Origin: JAJAZB01 sp965249815
Lineage (GTDB): Bacteria; Bacteroidota; Bacteroidia; Cytophagales; Spirosomataceae
Direction: 5' to 3'
DNA length: 64,000 nucleotides
Assembly (NCBI GenBank): GCA_965249815.1
Contig: CBDFMV010000003.1
Coordinates: 186,001 to 250,000, forward strand
A model generated the notes under the pieces. It was not told the DNA's origin. It searched no databases and saw only the letters and a list, made by a program, of their open reading frames with translations. Position numbers and translations under genes: made by a program. This document shows, in pieces, positions 1 through 7,949 of this stretch; position 1 is the stretch's first letter; each line of letters opens with the position of its first letter.

Positions 1-107
1 GCGTTCAGGTTAAGCGGGTTCATGAACCAAAACTACTTGCCCGGTACCATCGTTGGACAATGCAGAATCAGAAAGTAACCAACAAAGTTTGAGTGCATCT
101 CTGAAGG

Positions 108-338
108 TTACGCCGCTTTCAAGGTAGGATAAGTTAACCTGCGAGCAGCAAACAGCAAAGAAGCCTGCACATCCTCTGCCTCCAAATCCGGCATTTCTTC
201 CAGAATCTCTTCCGCACTCAGACCATTCGCCAGCAATTCCAGCACGTCGGAAACCCGGATCCGCATACCCCGGATGCAGGGCTTGCCGCCGCATTGCTGC
301 GGATTCATGGTGATTCGATTGAGGAGTTCGTTTTCCAT
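108..338 (-). CDS. DUF433 family antitoxin-like protein
   Basis: A 76-residue protein of the DUF433 family, small winged-helix-like proteins usually paired with a PIN-like DUF5615 toxin. The sequence shows the family core: an N-terminal MENELLNRITMNPQQCGGKP, then CIRGMRIRVSDVLELLANG, then a helix with EEILEEMPDLEAEDVQASLL. The ATG at 338 is chosen because the longer frame adds a basic stretch without family similarity. No DUF5615 reading frame is visible in the 107 bases left before the window edge, so the partner is missing, degraded or absent. Family assignment is firm; an antitoxin role is inferred. Confidence 0.8.
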   Translation of the reverse strand: MENELLNRITMNPQQCGGKPCIRGMRIRVSDVLELLANGLSAEEILEEMPDLEAEDVQASLLFAARRLTYPTLKAA

Positions 339-517
339 AACAAGCAAAAATAGCCGCTTTTTTCTGAAGGTGCGCACCCACTTCTGCATCTCCGACGCCT
401 GCACCCTAAAGCCGTTCGCTAACTTTCCGCTCCTTCACCCCAACGAATGACCGTTTCGCTGAACATCCGGCGGGCGGGTGTGCTATCTTCACGGTGTTCA
501 ACCAGATCGACCATCCG

Positions 518-1327
518 ATGGGCACGTTTGCGGCAGAACTCAACGCGGTTCCGTTCCGAAAAAAGCCGTTCTTTCCGGCTCCGGGTCAGAGCCTGTTTCG
601 TCCGGCCCCGCCGAAGGACACCGTGCAGCGGCAACCAAAAGAACCCGCCAAAACCCCTCCGCCCAAAACCCTCGGCGAGCAGGGCGTGAGCGCCAGCGAC
701 CCGGTGACGGTCAGCAAAACGCCGCCGCTCATCGACGCCGTTTTTGCGCGCAACAAAACCTTCGCCAAGTACCTCACCTTCCGCCTCGGCGAGCAGCGGC
801 CCATCGCCGAAAAGGGCAAATTCATCGTGTACGCGCGGCAGGCCCTCTACGAAGACGCCTTCAAAGCCTACACCGCTGGGCGGAGCGGCGGCAAGGGTGC
901 CGTGCCGACGGGCTTTTACTGGGAAACGGAAACGAAGAACAAAGTCACGACGACGCGCGACGAAATCCACCTGAGTCCAGACGCTACGTTTGGCATCGCG
1001 TTTCACGAAGCCGTCCACAAAATGTCGTCGGGCAACGTGGTGGCGTTTCTGAGCGACGACCCCAACCTGGCCTTTGAGTTGAACGAAGGGTTCACGTCGA
1101 TTTTCTCGAAACAAATTCTCGAAGACGAAGGCGTGAACGACTACCGCGACGGCTACGCGTTTCAGCGCGACAAAGCCAGGAAAGTGCTCAAAGCCATTGA
1201 ATTCGACGCCGCCGCCGACTGGTATTTCAATGGCAGTCACCGGAAACTGCTGGACAAACTGAAGATTGGCAACGCGGTGAAAGACCCCTCGAAAGAGGCC
1301 ATCAAGCGGCTGAAAGCCCTTTTGTAG
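518..1327 (+). CDS. Putative zincin metalloprotease-like protein
   Basis: A 269-residue protein with a proline-rich N-terminus (FRKKPFFPAPGQSLF, then VQRQPKEP), a linker to about residue 65, and an alpha/beta domain carrying HEAVH at residues 163-167. About 20 residues later ELNEGF offers a possible third zinc ligand of gluzincin type. The N-terminal FF...P...VQR style recalls Bacteroidota proteins that accompany contractile injection systems (DUF4157-like), but no such machinery is nearby. The ATG at 518 is preferred over GTG at 494 because TATCTTC at 485-490 lies about 28 bases before it, as in neighbouring genes. No signal peptide. Protease activity is inference from the motif. Confidence 0.6.
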   Translation: MGTFAAELNAVPFRKKPFFPAPGQSLFRPAPPKDTVQRQPKEPAKTPPPKTLGEQGVSASDPVTVSKTPPLIDAVFARNKTFAKYLTFRLGEQRPIAEKGKFIVYARQALYEDAFKAYTAGRSGGKGAVPTGFYWETETKNKVTTTRDEIHLSPDATFGIAFHEAVHKMSSGNVVAFLSDDPNLAFELNEGFTSIFSKQILEDEGVNDYRDGYAFQRDKARKVLKAIEFDAAADWYFNGSHRKLLDKLKIGNAVKDPSKEAIKRLKALL

Positions 1328-1338
1328 GCGCGGGTTCG

Positions 1339-1346
1339 TACCTTTG
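1339..1346 (+). promoter_or_regulatory. -7 promoter box of the ChaN-like gene
   Basis: TACCTTTG matches the Bacteroidota TAnnTTTG -7 element and lies 22 bases before the ATG at 1369. It falls just after the stop codon of the upstream gene, so the ChaN-like gene probably has its own promoter. Confidence 0.6.
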
Positions 1347-1368
1347 GGTACTGCCAAATCTCCCGTTC

Positions 1369-2247
1369 ATGCGCCTGCTGCTGCTTGCCTGCCCGCTGTT
1401 GCTGCTCGTTTCAATGAAAAGTGACAAACCCGCCTACCTCCTCTACGACCAGAAACTCAAACGCACCGGTTACGAGAAGTTACTCAAAACCGCCGCCAGC
1501 GCCGACGTGGTGCTGTTCGGCGAGTTACACAACAACGCCATCGACCACTGGCTGGAGTTGCAGTTGACGAAAGACCTGTTTGCGGAAAAAGGCCAGAATT
1601 TAGCGCTCGGGGCTGAGATGTTCGAGGCCGACAACCAGCAGGCCTACAGCGATTACCTCGCCAAAAAACTGACCGACAAGCAGTTGGGCACCGCCGCCCG
1701 TCTCTGGCCCAACTTCGCCACCGATTACAAACCTCTGCTTGACTTCGCCCGCGACCACGCCGTGCCGGTGGTGGCCACCAACGCGCCGCGCCGCTACGCC
1801 AGCCTCGTAGCTCGGCGCGGCCTCGTGGCGCTCGACTCGCTACCCGCCGCTGAAAAGGCGTTTCTGACCCCGCTGCCCCTGGATGTAGACCTCACGCTGC
1901 CTGGCTACAAGCAAATGCTCGACATGGGCGGGATGCACGGCGGCAACGGCATGCCGGGCATGAGCGCCGAAAACATGGCCCGCGCCCAGGCCACCAAAGA
2001 CGCCACAATGGCGCATTTTATTCTCCAGAACCTCAAACCGGGGAACACCTTTTTACATTTTAACGGCAGTTACCACTCGCAGAATTTCGAGGGCATCGTC
2101 TGGTACTTGAAGCAGGCCCGCCCCGACCTGCGCGTGGTGACCATCCACTCGGTGGAAGAAACGGATATCGCCAAACCCACCGAAGCCAAACCCGGCGCGG
2201 CAACGTTTACCGTGTGCATCCCGGCGGACATGACTAAAACGTATTAG
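1369..2247 (+). CDS. ChaN family haem-binding-like protein
   Basis: A 292-residue exported protein of the ChaN/Cofac_haem_bdg family. The first 15 residues (MRLLLLACPLLLLVS) are a signal sequence with a cysteine at residue 8, possibly a lipoprotein. The family core is visible: VVLFGELHNNAIDHWLELQ near residue 48, LALGAEMFEADNQQAYSDYL near 80, and HFILQNLKPGNTFLHFNGSYHS near 220. A methionine/glycine-rich stretch (MGGMHGGNGMPGM) near residue 185 may bind metal. Known members bind haem or act in iron uptake; the role here is inferred. It sits alone behind its own promoter. Confidence 0.75.
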   Translation: MRLLLLACPLLLLVSMKSDKPAYLLYDQKLKRTGYEKLLKTAASADVVLFGELHNNAIDHWLELQLTKDLFAEKGQNLALGAEMFEADNQQAYSDYLAKKLTDKQLGTAARLWPNFATDYKPLLDFARDHAVPVVATNAPRRYASLVARRGLVALDSLPAAEKAFLTPLPLDVDLTLPGYKQMLDMGGMHGGNGMPGMSAENMARAQATKDATMAHFILQNLKPGNTFLHFNGSYHSQNFEGIVWYLKQARPDLRVVTIHSVEETDIAKPTEAKPGAATFTVCIPADMTKTY

Positions 2248-2252
2248 AATGG

Positions 2253-2312
2253 AGGAGTGAGGAGCGAGGAGTGAGAATGGATTGAAATTCTTACTCCTCG
2301 CTCCTCACCCCT
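2253..2312. repeat. Intergenic hairpin with internal GAGGAGTG periodicity
   Basis: Arms at 2253-2278 and 2287-2312 pair with two mismatches over 26 bases. Each arm is built from quasi-repeats such as AGGAGTGAGGAGCGAGG. It fills the 77-base gap between two co-directional genes and is one of several hairpins of this style in the window. Confidence 0.75.
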
Positions 2313-2324
2313 CGCTCCTGAACT

Positions 2325-2894
2325 ATGCAAGATATTGAACCTTTTTTCGGCTGGGAAGACCGTTACAACGCCGCTGAAGACGAGCAGTCGCCGTTTTTTG
2401 GGCGGGAGTATAATTTTCAGCAGTACGAAAACGACATCTACGGCTACTACATCCACCCCTCGTGGGACGAAATCGGCTCCGAAACGCTCTACTGCAAGAT
2501 TCTCTACGCCGATTACGACCGCCGCTACGTCATCATCGAACTCTTTGGCGAGTGGAACGACACGCTCCACAACGACGTGATGCACCTCAAGCGGACCGTC
2601 ATCGACCACCTGACCGCCGAGGGCATCAACCAGTACATCCTGGTGGGGGAAAACATCCTCAATTTCCACGGCTCCGACGACGAATACTACGCCGAGTGGT
2701 TTGAGGAGGTGGAAGACGGCTGGATTGCGGGCGTCAATTTCCGCGATTTCGTGGAACGCGAGTGGCACCGCTACCACATCGATTCGTACATCAATTCCGG
2801 CGGCACACTCAACGACATCGCCAACTGGCGGACGCTCAAACCCGGCCTGTTTTACGAACTCGTGCGGCAACTCATCACCCGGCGGCTAACCTGA
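2325..2894 (+). CDS. Conserved hypothetical protein
   Basis: A 189-residue soluble, acidic protein rich in Tyr, Trp and Asp/Glu; I recognise no named domain. Visible stretches include YYIHPSWDEIGSETLYCKIL near residue 42, VIIELFGEWNDTLHNDVM near 68 and YILVGENILNFHGSDDEYYA near 105, consistent with a compact alpha/beta fold. There is no signal peptide or membrane segment. The ATG at 2325 follows the hairpin at 2253-2312 within 13 bases. Codon use resembles the neighbours, so it is probably a core lineage gene. Function unknown. Confidence 0.7.
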   Translation: MQDIEPFFGWEDRYNAAEDEQSPFFGREYNFQQYENDIYGYYIHPSWDEIGSETLYCKILYADYDRRYVIIELFGEWNDTLHNDVMHLKRTVIDHLTAEGINQYILVGENILNFHGSDDEYYAEWFEEVEDGWIAGVNFRDFVEREWHRYHIDSYINSGGTLNDIANWRTLKPGLFYELVRQLITRRLT

Positions 2895-3018
2895 CCAATA
2901 GGACCGGTATTCTCGTTTTTCCAATCGGGCAAAAACCTGAAAAATAGGCCTTTGCGTTGGTTAGTTTCAGGGAATGTTTCTACTTTGTGGTGAAAACACC
3001 TAATCATTCCCTACCCCA

Positions 3019-3648
3019 ATGGCCAAAATCACGAAGAAACCCGCTCCCACGCCGAAGGCGACTCCAAAAACGGCAGCCCCCAAAGCGGAGGCCCCGAAAG
3101 TTGACGCCGTAAAAGCGAAAGCCGAAGCCAAAGCCGAAGAAGTGCAGGCCACGGCGGAAACCAAACTGGAGGAGTCGAAAACCGCCGCCGTTGGCAAAAT
3201 CGAAGCCCTGGCCACCGCCGCTAACGACAAGGTGGAAGAACTCACCGGCGTGGACGTTTCGGAAAAAGTGAGCGACATCACGGCCCAGGCCAGCGCCAAA
3301 CTCGACGAGGTCGCCGACGCCGTCAGCGAAAAACTGGACGACTTGCAGGAAGCCGCCGCCGACACCTACGACGAGGTGAAAGCCGCTGCCACCGCCAAAA
3401 TCGCCGACCTCACCGACGGTGACCTGGGGGCCAAAGTGGACGAATTAAAAGCCAACGCGACCGAAAAATTCGAGGAAATCAAGGCGGAAGCCGTGGAACA
3501 ACTCGCCGCCGCGCAGGTGAAATTTGAGGAAGTGAAGGAAGACGTCGCCGAACAATTCCAGGATTTAAAAGAAGAAGTCACCGAACAGGCCGATGTCGTG
3601 AAAACCAAAGCCAAAGGCTTCTGGGCGCGGCTATTTGGCCGGAAATAG
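3019..3648 (+). CDS. Ala/Lys/Glu-rich amphipathic helical repeat protein
   Basis: A 209-residue low-complexity protein made almost wholly of Ala, Lys, Glu, Val and Asp. After a basic Pro/Lys-rich start (MAKITKKPAPTPKATPKTAA) it forms about 150 residues of degenerate 11-residue-type amphipathic repeats (KVEELTGVD, KLDEVADAVSEKLDDLQ, KFEEIKAEA, KFEEVKEDV). It ends with a basic-aromatic tail, KGFWARLFGRK, that could dock on membrane or DNA. The pattern resembles LEA-like and apolipoprotein-like proteins. No signal peptide. A TACTTTG box at 2981-2987 may be its promoter. A structural or stress role is only a guess. Confidence 0.65.
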   Translation: MAKITKKPAPTPKATPKTAAPKAEAPKVDAVKAKAEAKAEEVQATAETKLEESKTAAVGKIEALATAANDKVEELTGVDVSEKVSDITAQASAKLDEVADAVSEKLDDLQEAAADTYDEVKAAATAKIADLTDGDLGAKVDELKANATEKFEEIKAEAVEQLAAAQVKFEEVKEDVAEQFQDLKEEVTEQADVVKTKAKGFWARLFGRK

Positions 3649-3662
3649 ATTGGTTGTAGTTG

Positions 3663-3783
3663 AAATTCCCCCTTTGAAGGGGGGTGGAGAGGCGGTGCGG
3701 TGGGAGGGGGATGTTCTCGGTCGTCCGGCCACATCCCCCTCCTCCCCACGAGGCTCACCCACCCCCCTTCAAAGGGGGAATTT
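3663..3783. repeat. G/C-rich palindromic intergenic element, copy 1
   Basis: An inverted repeat of about 121 bases lying between two convergent genes. Outer arms read ATTCCCCCTTTGAAGGGGGG and its complement near 3760-3783; inner arms read GTGGGAGGGGGATGT and ACATCCCCCTCC around a short loop. A related copy lies at 20018-20135. T-runs on each side could also end transcription. Confidence 0.8.
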
Positions 3784-3784
3784 T

Positions 3785-5992
3785 TTACCGCACGTCGCCT
3801 TTCGGCCCTACGTACCGCTCAAAAAATTCGTAAATCCGCAGCATCCGATCGATGCGCTGGCGGGGATTGCCGCTCCGCGAAAGCTCGTGGGTGGCTCCGG
3901 GCATCCGCACGTACTCGACAGGTTTTCCCAGAATCTTCAAACTTTTGTAGAGCATTTCACTCTGAATCGGACCGGTGCGCAGGTCGTTTTCGCCGTGTTT
4001 GATGAGCAGTGGCGTGCGGATGTTCTGCACGAAACTGTACGGTGATTCCCGCTCCAGCACCCGCTCCTGCTTATCGAGCCAGGGGTACTGGAAATACGCC
4101 GGAATGAGCCGCCAGGCGTTGCCTTCGCCCAGAAAAGTGGTCAGGTCGTATACGCCGCGCTGGGCGAAAGCCGCCTTGAACCGGTGGTCGTGCCCCACGA
4201 TCCAGGCCGTGAGGTAGCCCGCGTAGGAGCCGCCGGTGATGACCTGCCGGCTGGTGTCAACCCACGCTTCGCGGGCGGCAGCAGTGGCGGCGGCGAGCAC
4301 GTCGGAGGCCGGGCCTTTGCCCCAGTCCTTGATGTTGGCCCGCTGAAATTCCTGCCCGTACCCGCCCGACCCGCGCGGGTTAGCGTACACGATGCCGTAG
4401 CCTTTGCCGCAGAAAAACTGAAATTCGTGCCACATCGACGCCTCGCCCGGTCCCCACATGGCCGTCGGGCCGCCGTGCATGTTGAGCAGCAGCGGGTATT
4501 TTTTGCTCGGTGTGGCCGTGCCCGCGCCGAGTTCGGTGGGTTTCATGATCCAGTATTCCACGGTCTGGCCTTTTTCGTTGGCGAGCACGTATTTTTCGGG
4601 AAAGCTTAACTGCTTGTTTTTCAGCCAATCGACGTTATGGCTACTCAGGCGGTTCTGGTTTTTGGCCGTCAGGCTGGCTACGTAGAGTTCCGACGGGTTG
4701 GCTACTTCGGTTTTGGCAAAAATCACCCCGTTCTTCGTCAAATCGAAATCACCCACGCCGGCGTCGAATTCAGTCAGGCGCTCGGTTTTCCCCGACCGCA
4801 CGTCGAGGCGGTAGAGCGGAAAACCGCCGTTCGACGGGGCCGTGTAGTACAAATACCGCGAATCGCGCGACCAGGTCAGGTTGGTGGCCGAGCGGTCGAT
4901 CTCCAGTTCGCGCACACCGCGCACCGTCGGGATGGACGAATTCAGGCGCACCTCGGCGTAAGCCAGTTTGGGGATGTTCACGCCCTCGGCAGGCACCGAG
5001 AGCCAGGCTATCCATTTACCGTCGGGCGAAGGCGCGGGGCTGCCCATCCGGTTGCCTTTGCGCTGCAAACCCGCCAGGGCGTAGCTCGATTCCAGCCCGC
5101 CCTGGTCGTTGAGCCGTAGAATGGCGATGCCCGCGTCCTGCTCGCGGTCGGGGTGTTTTTCCTCGTCCAGCGCCGTCGTCACGTACAAATGCTTTCCGTC
5201 CGGTGCCCAAACTGCCCCGCCGTACGACTGGAAACCCGTGGTGAGCACGCGGGGTTTAGCCCCTTCGTAGGCGTCGATGACGCACAGCAGGCTGAAATTC
5301 AACTCGGGCTGGGTGGTGGCTTCGCCCTGAAAATTGAGGCGGTCGATGACCTTCGCCTTTTTGTCTTCCTCGTCTTTCGCCAGAAAAGCCCGGATTTCGG
5401 CCAGCGACCCATCGGGGTTGGGCTTCACGTCCTTGCCGGGTTGGAGAAACGAATTGTCGGCAAAGCCCGGTTTTTCCAGCGACCACGCGGGCAGCGCCTT
5501 TTTAGGGTTGAACAGCGAATCCTTCAGCAACTCGCCCATCGGCAGACTCACCGAAAAAACCACCCGGTTGCCATCCACCGTAGCCTGCGGGTTGCTGGTG
5601 CCGTACTTCCAATCGGTGAGTTGGGTGGGTTCGCCGCCGTCGAGGGTGAGCAGGAAAAGCTGCGGTTTTTCCTTGACGGTGCGGGTAAACACGAGCGTTT
5701 TGTTGGTCAGCCACACGCCCCGGCTGACGCCATCTTTGCCGCGCGTAAGTTGGCGGGGCGGGTGCTCAAAATCGGTCAGCCAGAGGTGCGTGCGGTATTC
5801 GTAGTCGAGTTTGTCGGTTTCGTGGGGTTCGAGGCCCTGCACCGCGTACACGGCGTGCTCGCCGTCGGGGGCCACGGCCACGCTTTGCACGGTTTTGATT
5901 TTGGCCAGGTCGCTGACGGTGATTTTCTCCGTGCCGGTTTGGGCAAAAACGAACGCGGGAAAAAAGAAGAAGAGCGGGTAAACGTATCGCAT
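3785..5992 (-). CDS. S9 family prolyl oligopeptidase, secreted
   Basis: A 735-residue secreted serine peptidase of the S9 (acylaminoacyl/dipeptidyl peptidase) type. It begins with a signal peptide (MRYVYPLFFFFPAFVFAQ). Residues about 20-450 are a seven-bladed WD40-like propeller (for example SVAVAPDGEHAVYAV, AVWAPDGKHLYVTT, PSPDGKWIAWLSV). The C-terminal alpha/beta-hydrolase domain carries the nucleophile serine in GGSYAGY, the acid in HGENDLRTG and the histidine in PGATHELSR. The ATG at 5992 is preferred over GTG at 6040, which would place the signal peptide internally and overlaps the CATCTTTG -7-like box at 6028-6035. Peptide scavenging in the periplasm is the likely role. Confidence 0.92.
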   Translation of the reverse strand: MRYVYPLFFFFPAFVFAQTGTEKITVSDLAKIKTVQSVAVAPDGEHAVYAVQGLEPHETDKLDYEYRTHLWLTDFEHPPRQLTRGKDGVSRGVWLTNKTLVFTRTVKEKPQLFLLTLDGGEPTQLTDWKYGTSNPQATVDGNRVVFSVSLPMGELLKDSLFNPKKALPAWSLEKPGFADNSFLQPGKDVKPNPDGSLAEIRAFLAKDEEDKKAKVIDRLNFQGEATTQPELNFSLLCVIDAYEGAKPRVLTTGFQSYGGAVWAPDGKHLYVTTALDEEKHPDREQDAGIAILRLNDQGGLESSYALAGLQRKGNRMGSPAPSPDGKWIAWLSVPAEGVNIPKLAYAEVRLNSSIPTVRGVRELEIDRSATNLTWSRDSRYLYYTAPSNGGFPLYRLDVRSGKTERLTEFDAGVGDFDLTKNGVIFAKTEVANPSELYVASLTAKNQNRLSSHNVDWLKNKQLSFPEKYVLANEKGQTVEYWIMKPTELGAGTATPSKKYPLLLNMHGGPTAMWGPGEASMWHEFQFFCGKGYGIVYANPRGSGGYGQEFQRANIKDWGKGPASDVLAAATAAAREAWVDTSRQVITGGSYAGYLTAWIVGHDHRFKAAFAQRGVYDLTTFLGEGNAWRLIPAYFQYPWLDKQERVLERESPYSFVQNIRTPLLIKHGENDLRTGPIQSEMLYKSLKILGKPVEYVRMPGATHELSRSGNPRQRIDRMLRIYEFFERYVGPKGDVR

Positions 5993-6129
5993 GGCTGGAA
6001 GGGATTTCGGTCGGTCGGACAACCGCACAAAGATGCCCACGAAGGTAAAAAAAACGCCTTCCGTTCCGGCGACGAAAGGCGTTTTCAGCCCAAAAACCGA
6101 AATTCAGCCGACAAAAACTTCTCCACTCG

Positions 6130-6290
6130 CGTCATTGCGAAGAACGAAGCAATCCATTGGCACCGGCCAAAAGCGTCGTTGGGAAAGCGCAGATTTGGCC
6201 CAACCTCCTTTGGCCGGTATCAACGGATTGCTTCGCTCCAGGTGAAAAACTTCATTTTATTGCGTTTTTCACCCTCCGCTCGCATTGACG
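6130..6290. repeat. Palindromic repeat with a nested hairpin
   Basis: The 386-base gap between the S9 peptidase and ndh contains this structure and no gene. Outer ends CGTCATTGCGA and TCGCATTGACG are complementary; the next parts GAAGCAATCC and GGATTGCTTC also pair, as do TTGGC/GGCC-rich inner parts. A separate perfect hairpin, GGTGAAAAAC...GTTTTTCACC (6240-6273), interrupts the right arm. The GTCATTGCGA...GAAGCAATCC type of palindrome is, as far as I know, common in Bacteroidota genomes. Confidence 0.7.
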
Positions 6291-6378
6291 GGTTGGGGAG
6301 GTTTTTTTGCGCTCCTCGTCCTTTGTGCTCCCCGGAGTTACAGACGAACCGCGACCAATTTTTAATTACCAATTTTCC

Positions 6379-7722
6379 CTACCCCATCTCATTTTTCACC
6401 ACAAATTCCTCGGCTTTTTCGTCGCCCTTGCGCACGAAGGGGCGGATGATGAGGCGCGTACCGCGCTCGTAGGTGAAGAAGCGGTAGATCCAGTTGCTGA
6501 GCACGATCAGTTTGCTGCGGAAGCCAATCAGGTAATAAATGTGGACGAACAGCCAGGCAAACCAGGCCAGCAGCCCATTCAGGTGCAGGTTTCTGGGCAA
6601 ATCGGCCACGGCCCGGCTGCGGCCAATGATGGCCAGCGAGCCCTTGTCGAAGTACTCGAACGGCTCCGGGTCGTGCTTGCGGAGGAGTCGTTGCAGGTTT
6701 TTGGCCAGGTGCTGCCCCTGCTGAATGGCCGGTTGCGCCACGCCGGGGTGGCCGTTGGGGTACTTGTCGGTTTTCATCAGGGCTAAATCGCCGATGGCGA
6801 AAATATCGGTGAAACCCTGCACCTGACTGAAGCGGTTGACCAGGATTTTTCCTTTTTCGACTACTTCCTTCGGGATGCCGTCGATGAGCGCCCCCGCTAC
6901 GCCGGCGGCCCACACAAGCGTTTGGGTCCGGATTTGTTCGCCGCCTTTGAATGTCGCCGTTTCGCCGTCGTAGGCTTCCACCAGCGTTTTTAGCTTGATT
7001 TCCACGCCCATGTCGGCCAGGTAGCGGTGGGCAGTATGGCTCGACTCGGGCGACATGGGCGGTAGCACCCGGTCGGCCCCCTCGACGAGGTAAATGTGCA
7101 TCTGGCTGAAATCGAGGCCGGGGTAATCGCCGGGCAGCACGTGCTTGCGCATTTCGGCCAGCGACCCGGCCAGTTCGACGCCCGTCGGGCCGCCGCCCAC
7201 GATGACGAAGTTGAGCAGCGCCTGCCGCAGGTCAGGGTCGGTGGTGAGGTTGGCCTGTTCGAAGCTTTGCAGCAACTGGCTGCGCAAATTGAGCGCCTCC
7301 GGGATGGTTTTGAGCGGAAACGAATTCGCCTTGATCTGCTCGTTGCCAAAGAAATTGGACTTCGACCCGGCGGCTACCACGAGGTAATCGTAGCGCAACT
7401 CGCCGATGAGGGTCTGAACGACCTTCCGGGCCGGGTCTACGCCCGTGACGCGCACCAGGCGGAAGTGAAAGTCGGTGTAGTCTTCGTCGAACATTTTCCG
7501 GAGCGGCTCGGCGATGGCATCGGGTTCCAGCCCGGCGGTGGCCACCTGGTAGAGCAGCGGCCAGAAACCGTGGTAATTCTGTTTGTCGAACAGCACGACC
7601 TGAAACTCCCGGTTGTCGAGGTTGCGGGCCAGGTTGATGCCCCCGAACCCGCCGCCGATGACGACGACGCGCGGCTTGGTGGTATCGGGAATATTGAGCG
7701 AAAGATTGGTGAAATCGAGCAT
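6379..7722 (-). CDS. ndh: Type II NADH dehydrogenase (NDH-2)
   Basis: A 447-residue flavoprotein that passes electrons from NADH to quinone without pumping protons. Two Rossmann motifs are visible: VVVIGGGFGGINLAR (FAD) near residue 18 and FVIVGGGPTGVELAGSLAEM (NADH) near 170, plus AIGDLALM near 310, the FAD-binding GD signature. The C-terminal part (LNGLLAWFAWLFVHIYYLIG) is a hydrophobic hairpin fitting membrane attachment. The ATG at 7722 is chosen over an upstream start because TCTCTTTG, a -7-like box, lies at 7737-7744 and homologues begin near this point. Single-gene unit. Confidence 0.93.
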   Translation of the reverse strand: MLDFTNLSLNIPDTTKPRVVVIGGGFGGINLARNLDNREFQVVLFDKQNYHGFWPLLYQVATAGLEPDAIAEPLRKMFDEDYTDFHFRLVRVTGVDPARKVVQTLIGELRYDYLVVAAGSKSNFFGNEQIKANSFPLKTIPEALNLRSQLLQSFEQANLTTDPDLRQALLNFVIVGGGPTGVELAGSLAEMRKHVLPGDYPGLDFSQMHIYLVEGADRVLPPMSPESSHTAHRYLADMGVEIKLKTLVEAYDGETATFKGGEQIRTQTLVWAAGVAGALIDGIPKEVVEKGKILVNRFSQVQGFTDIFAIGDLALMKTDKYPNGHPGVAQPAIQQGQHLAKNLQRLLRKHDPEPFEYFDKGSLAIIGRSRAVADLPRNLHLNGLLAWFAWLFVHIYYLIGFRSKLIVLSNWIYRFFTYERGTRLIIRPFVRKGDEKAEEFVVKNEMG

Positions 7723-7736
7723 GGTGCTGGGGGCGT

Positions 7737-7744
7737 CAAAGAGA
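7737..7744 (-). promoter_or_regulatory. -7 promoter box of ndh
   Basis: Read on the minus strand, TCTCTTTG resembles TAnnTTTG and lies 14 bases before the ndh ATG at 7722, which supports that start over the longer frame. Confidence 0.4.
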
Positions 7745-7949
7745 ATTCTCCACCATTCCTCTAAAAAAAGTCGCGCCAAGACCTCGTTTACAGGCTACCT
7801 GATCTTTCCAGATCAGCCTGACTCGAAAGCTGTTTTGAATAGTGAAGGGAATGCCGTATTATTAAGCTTTTTGAAAAGAATGTAGTTGAGTTTCCTTCGA
7901 TGCACCCCTCATTGGGTTGGTAATCGCCCTGTCACGTTCTGATGTTGTC

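Noticed and set aside
10..381. A 123-codon minus-strand frame overlapping the DUF433 gene
   Set aside because: It is an alternative frame over DUF433; its C-terminal part shows no similarity to the expected DUF5615 partner.
3663..3783. CRISPR-like repeat
   Set aside because: It is a single palindrome with no regularly spaced direct repeats or cas genes.
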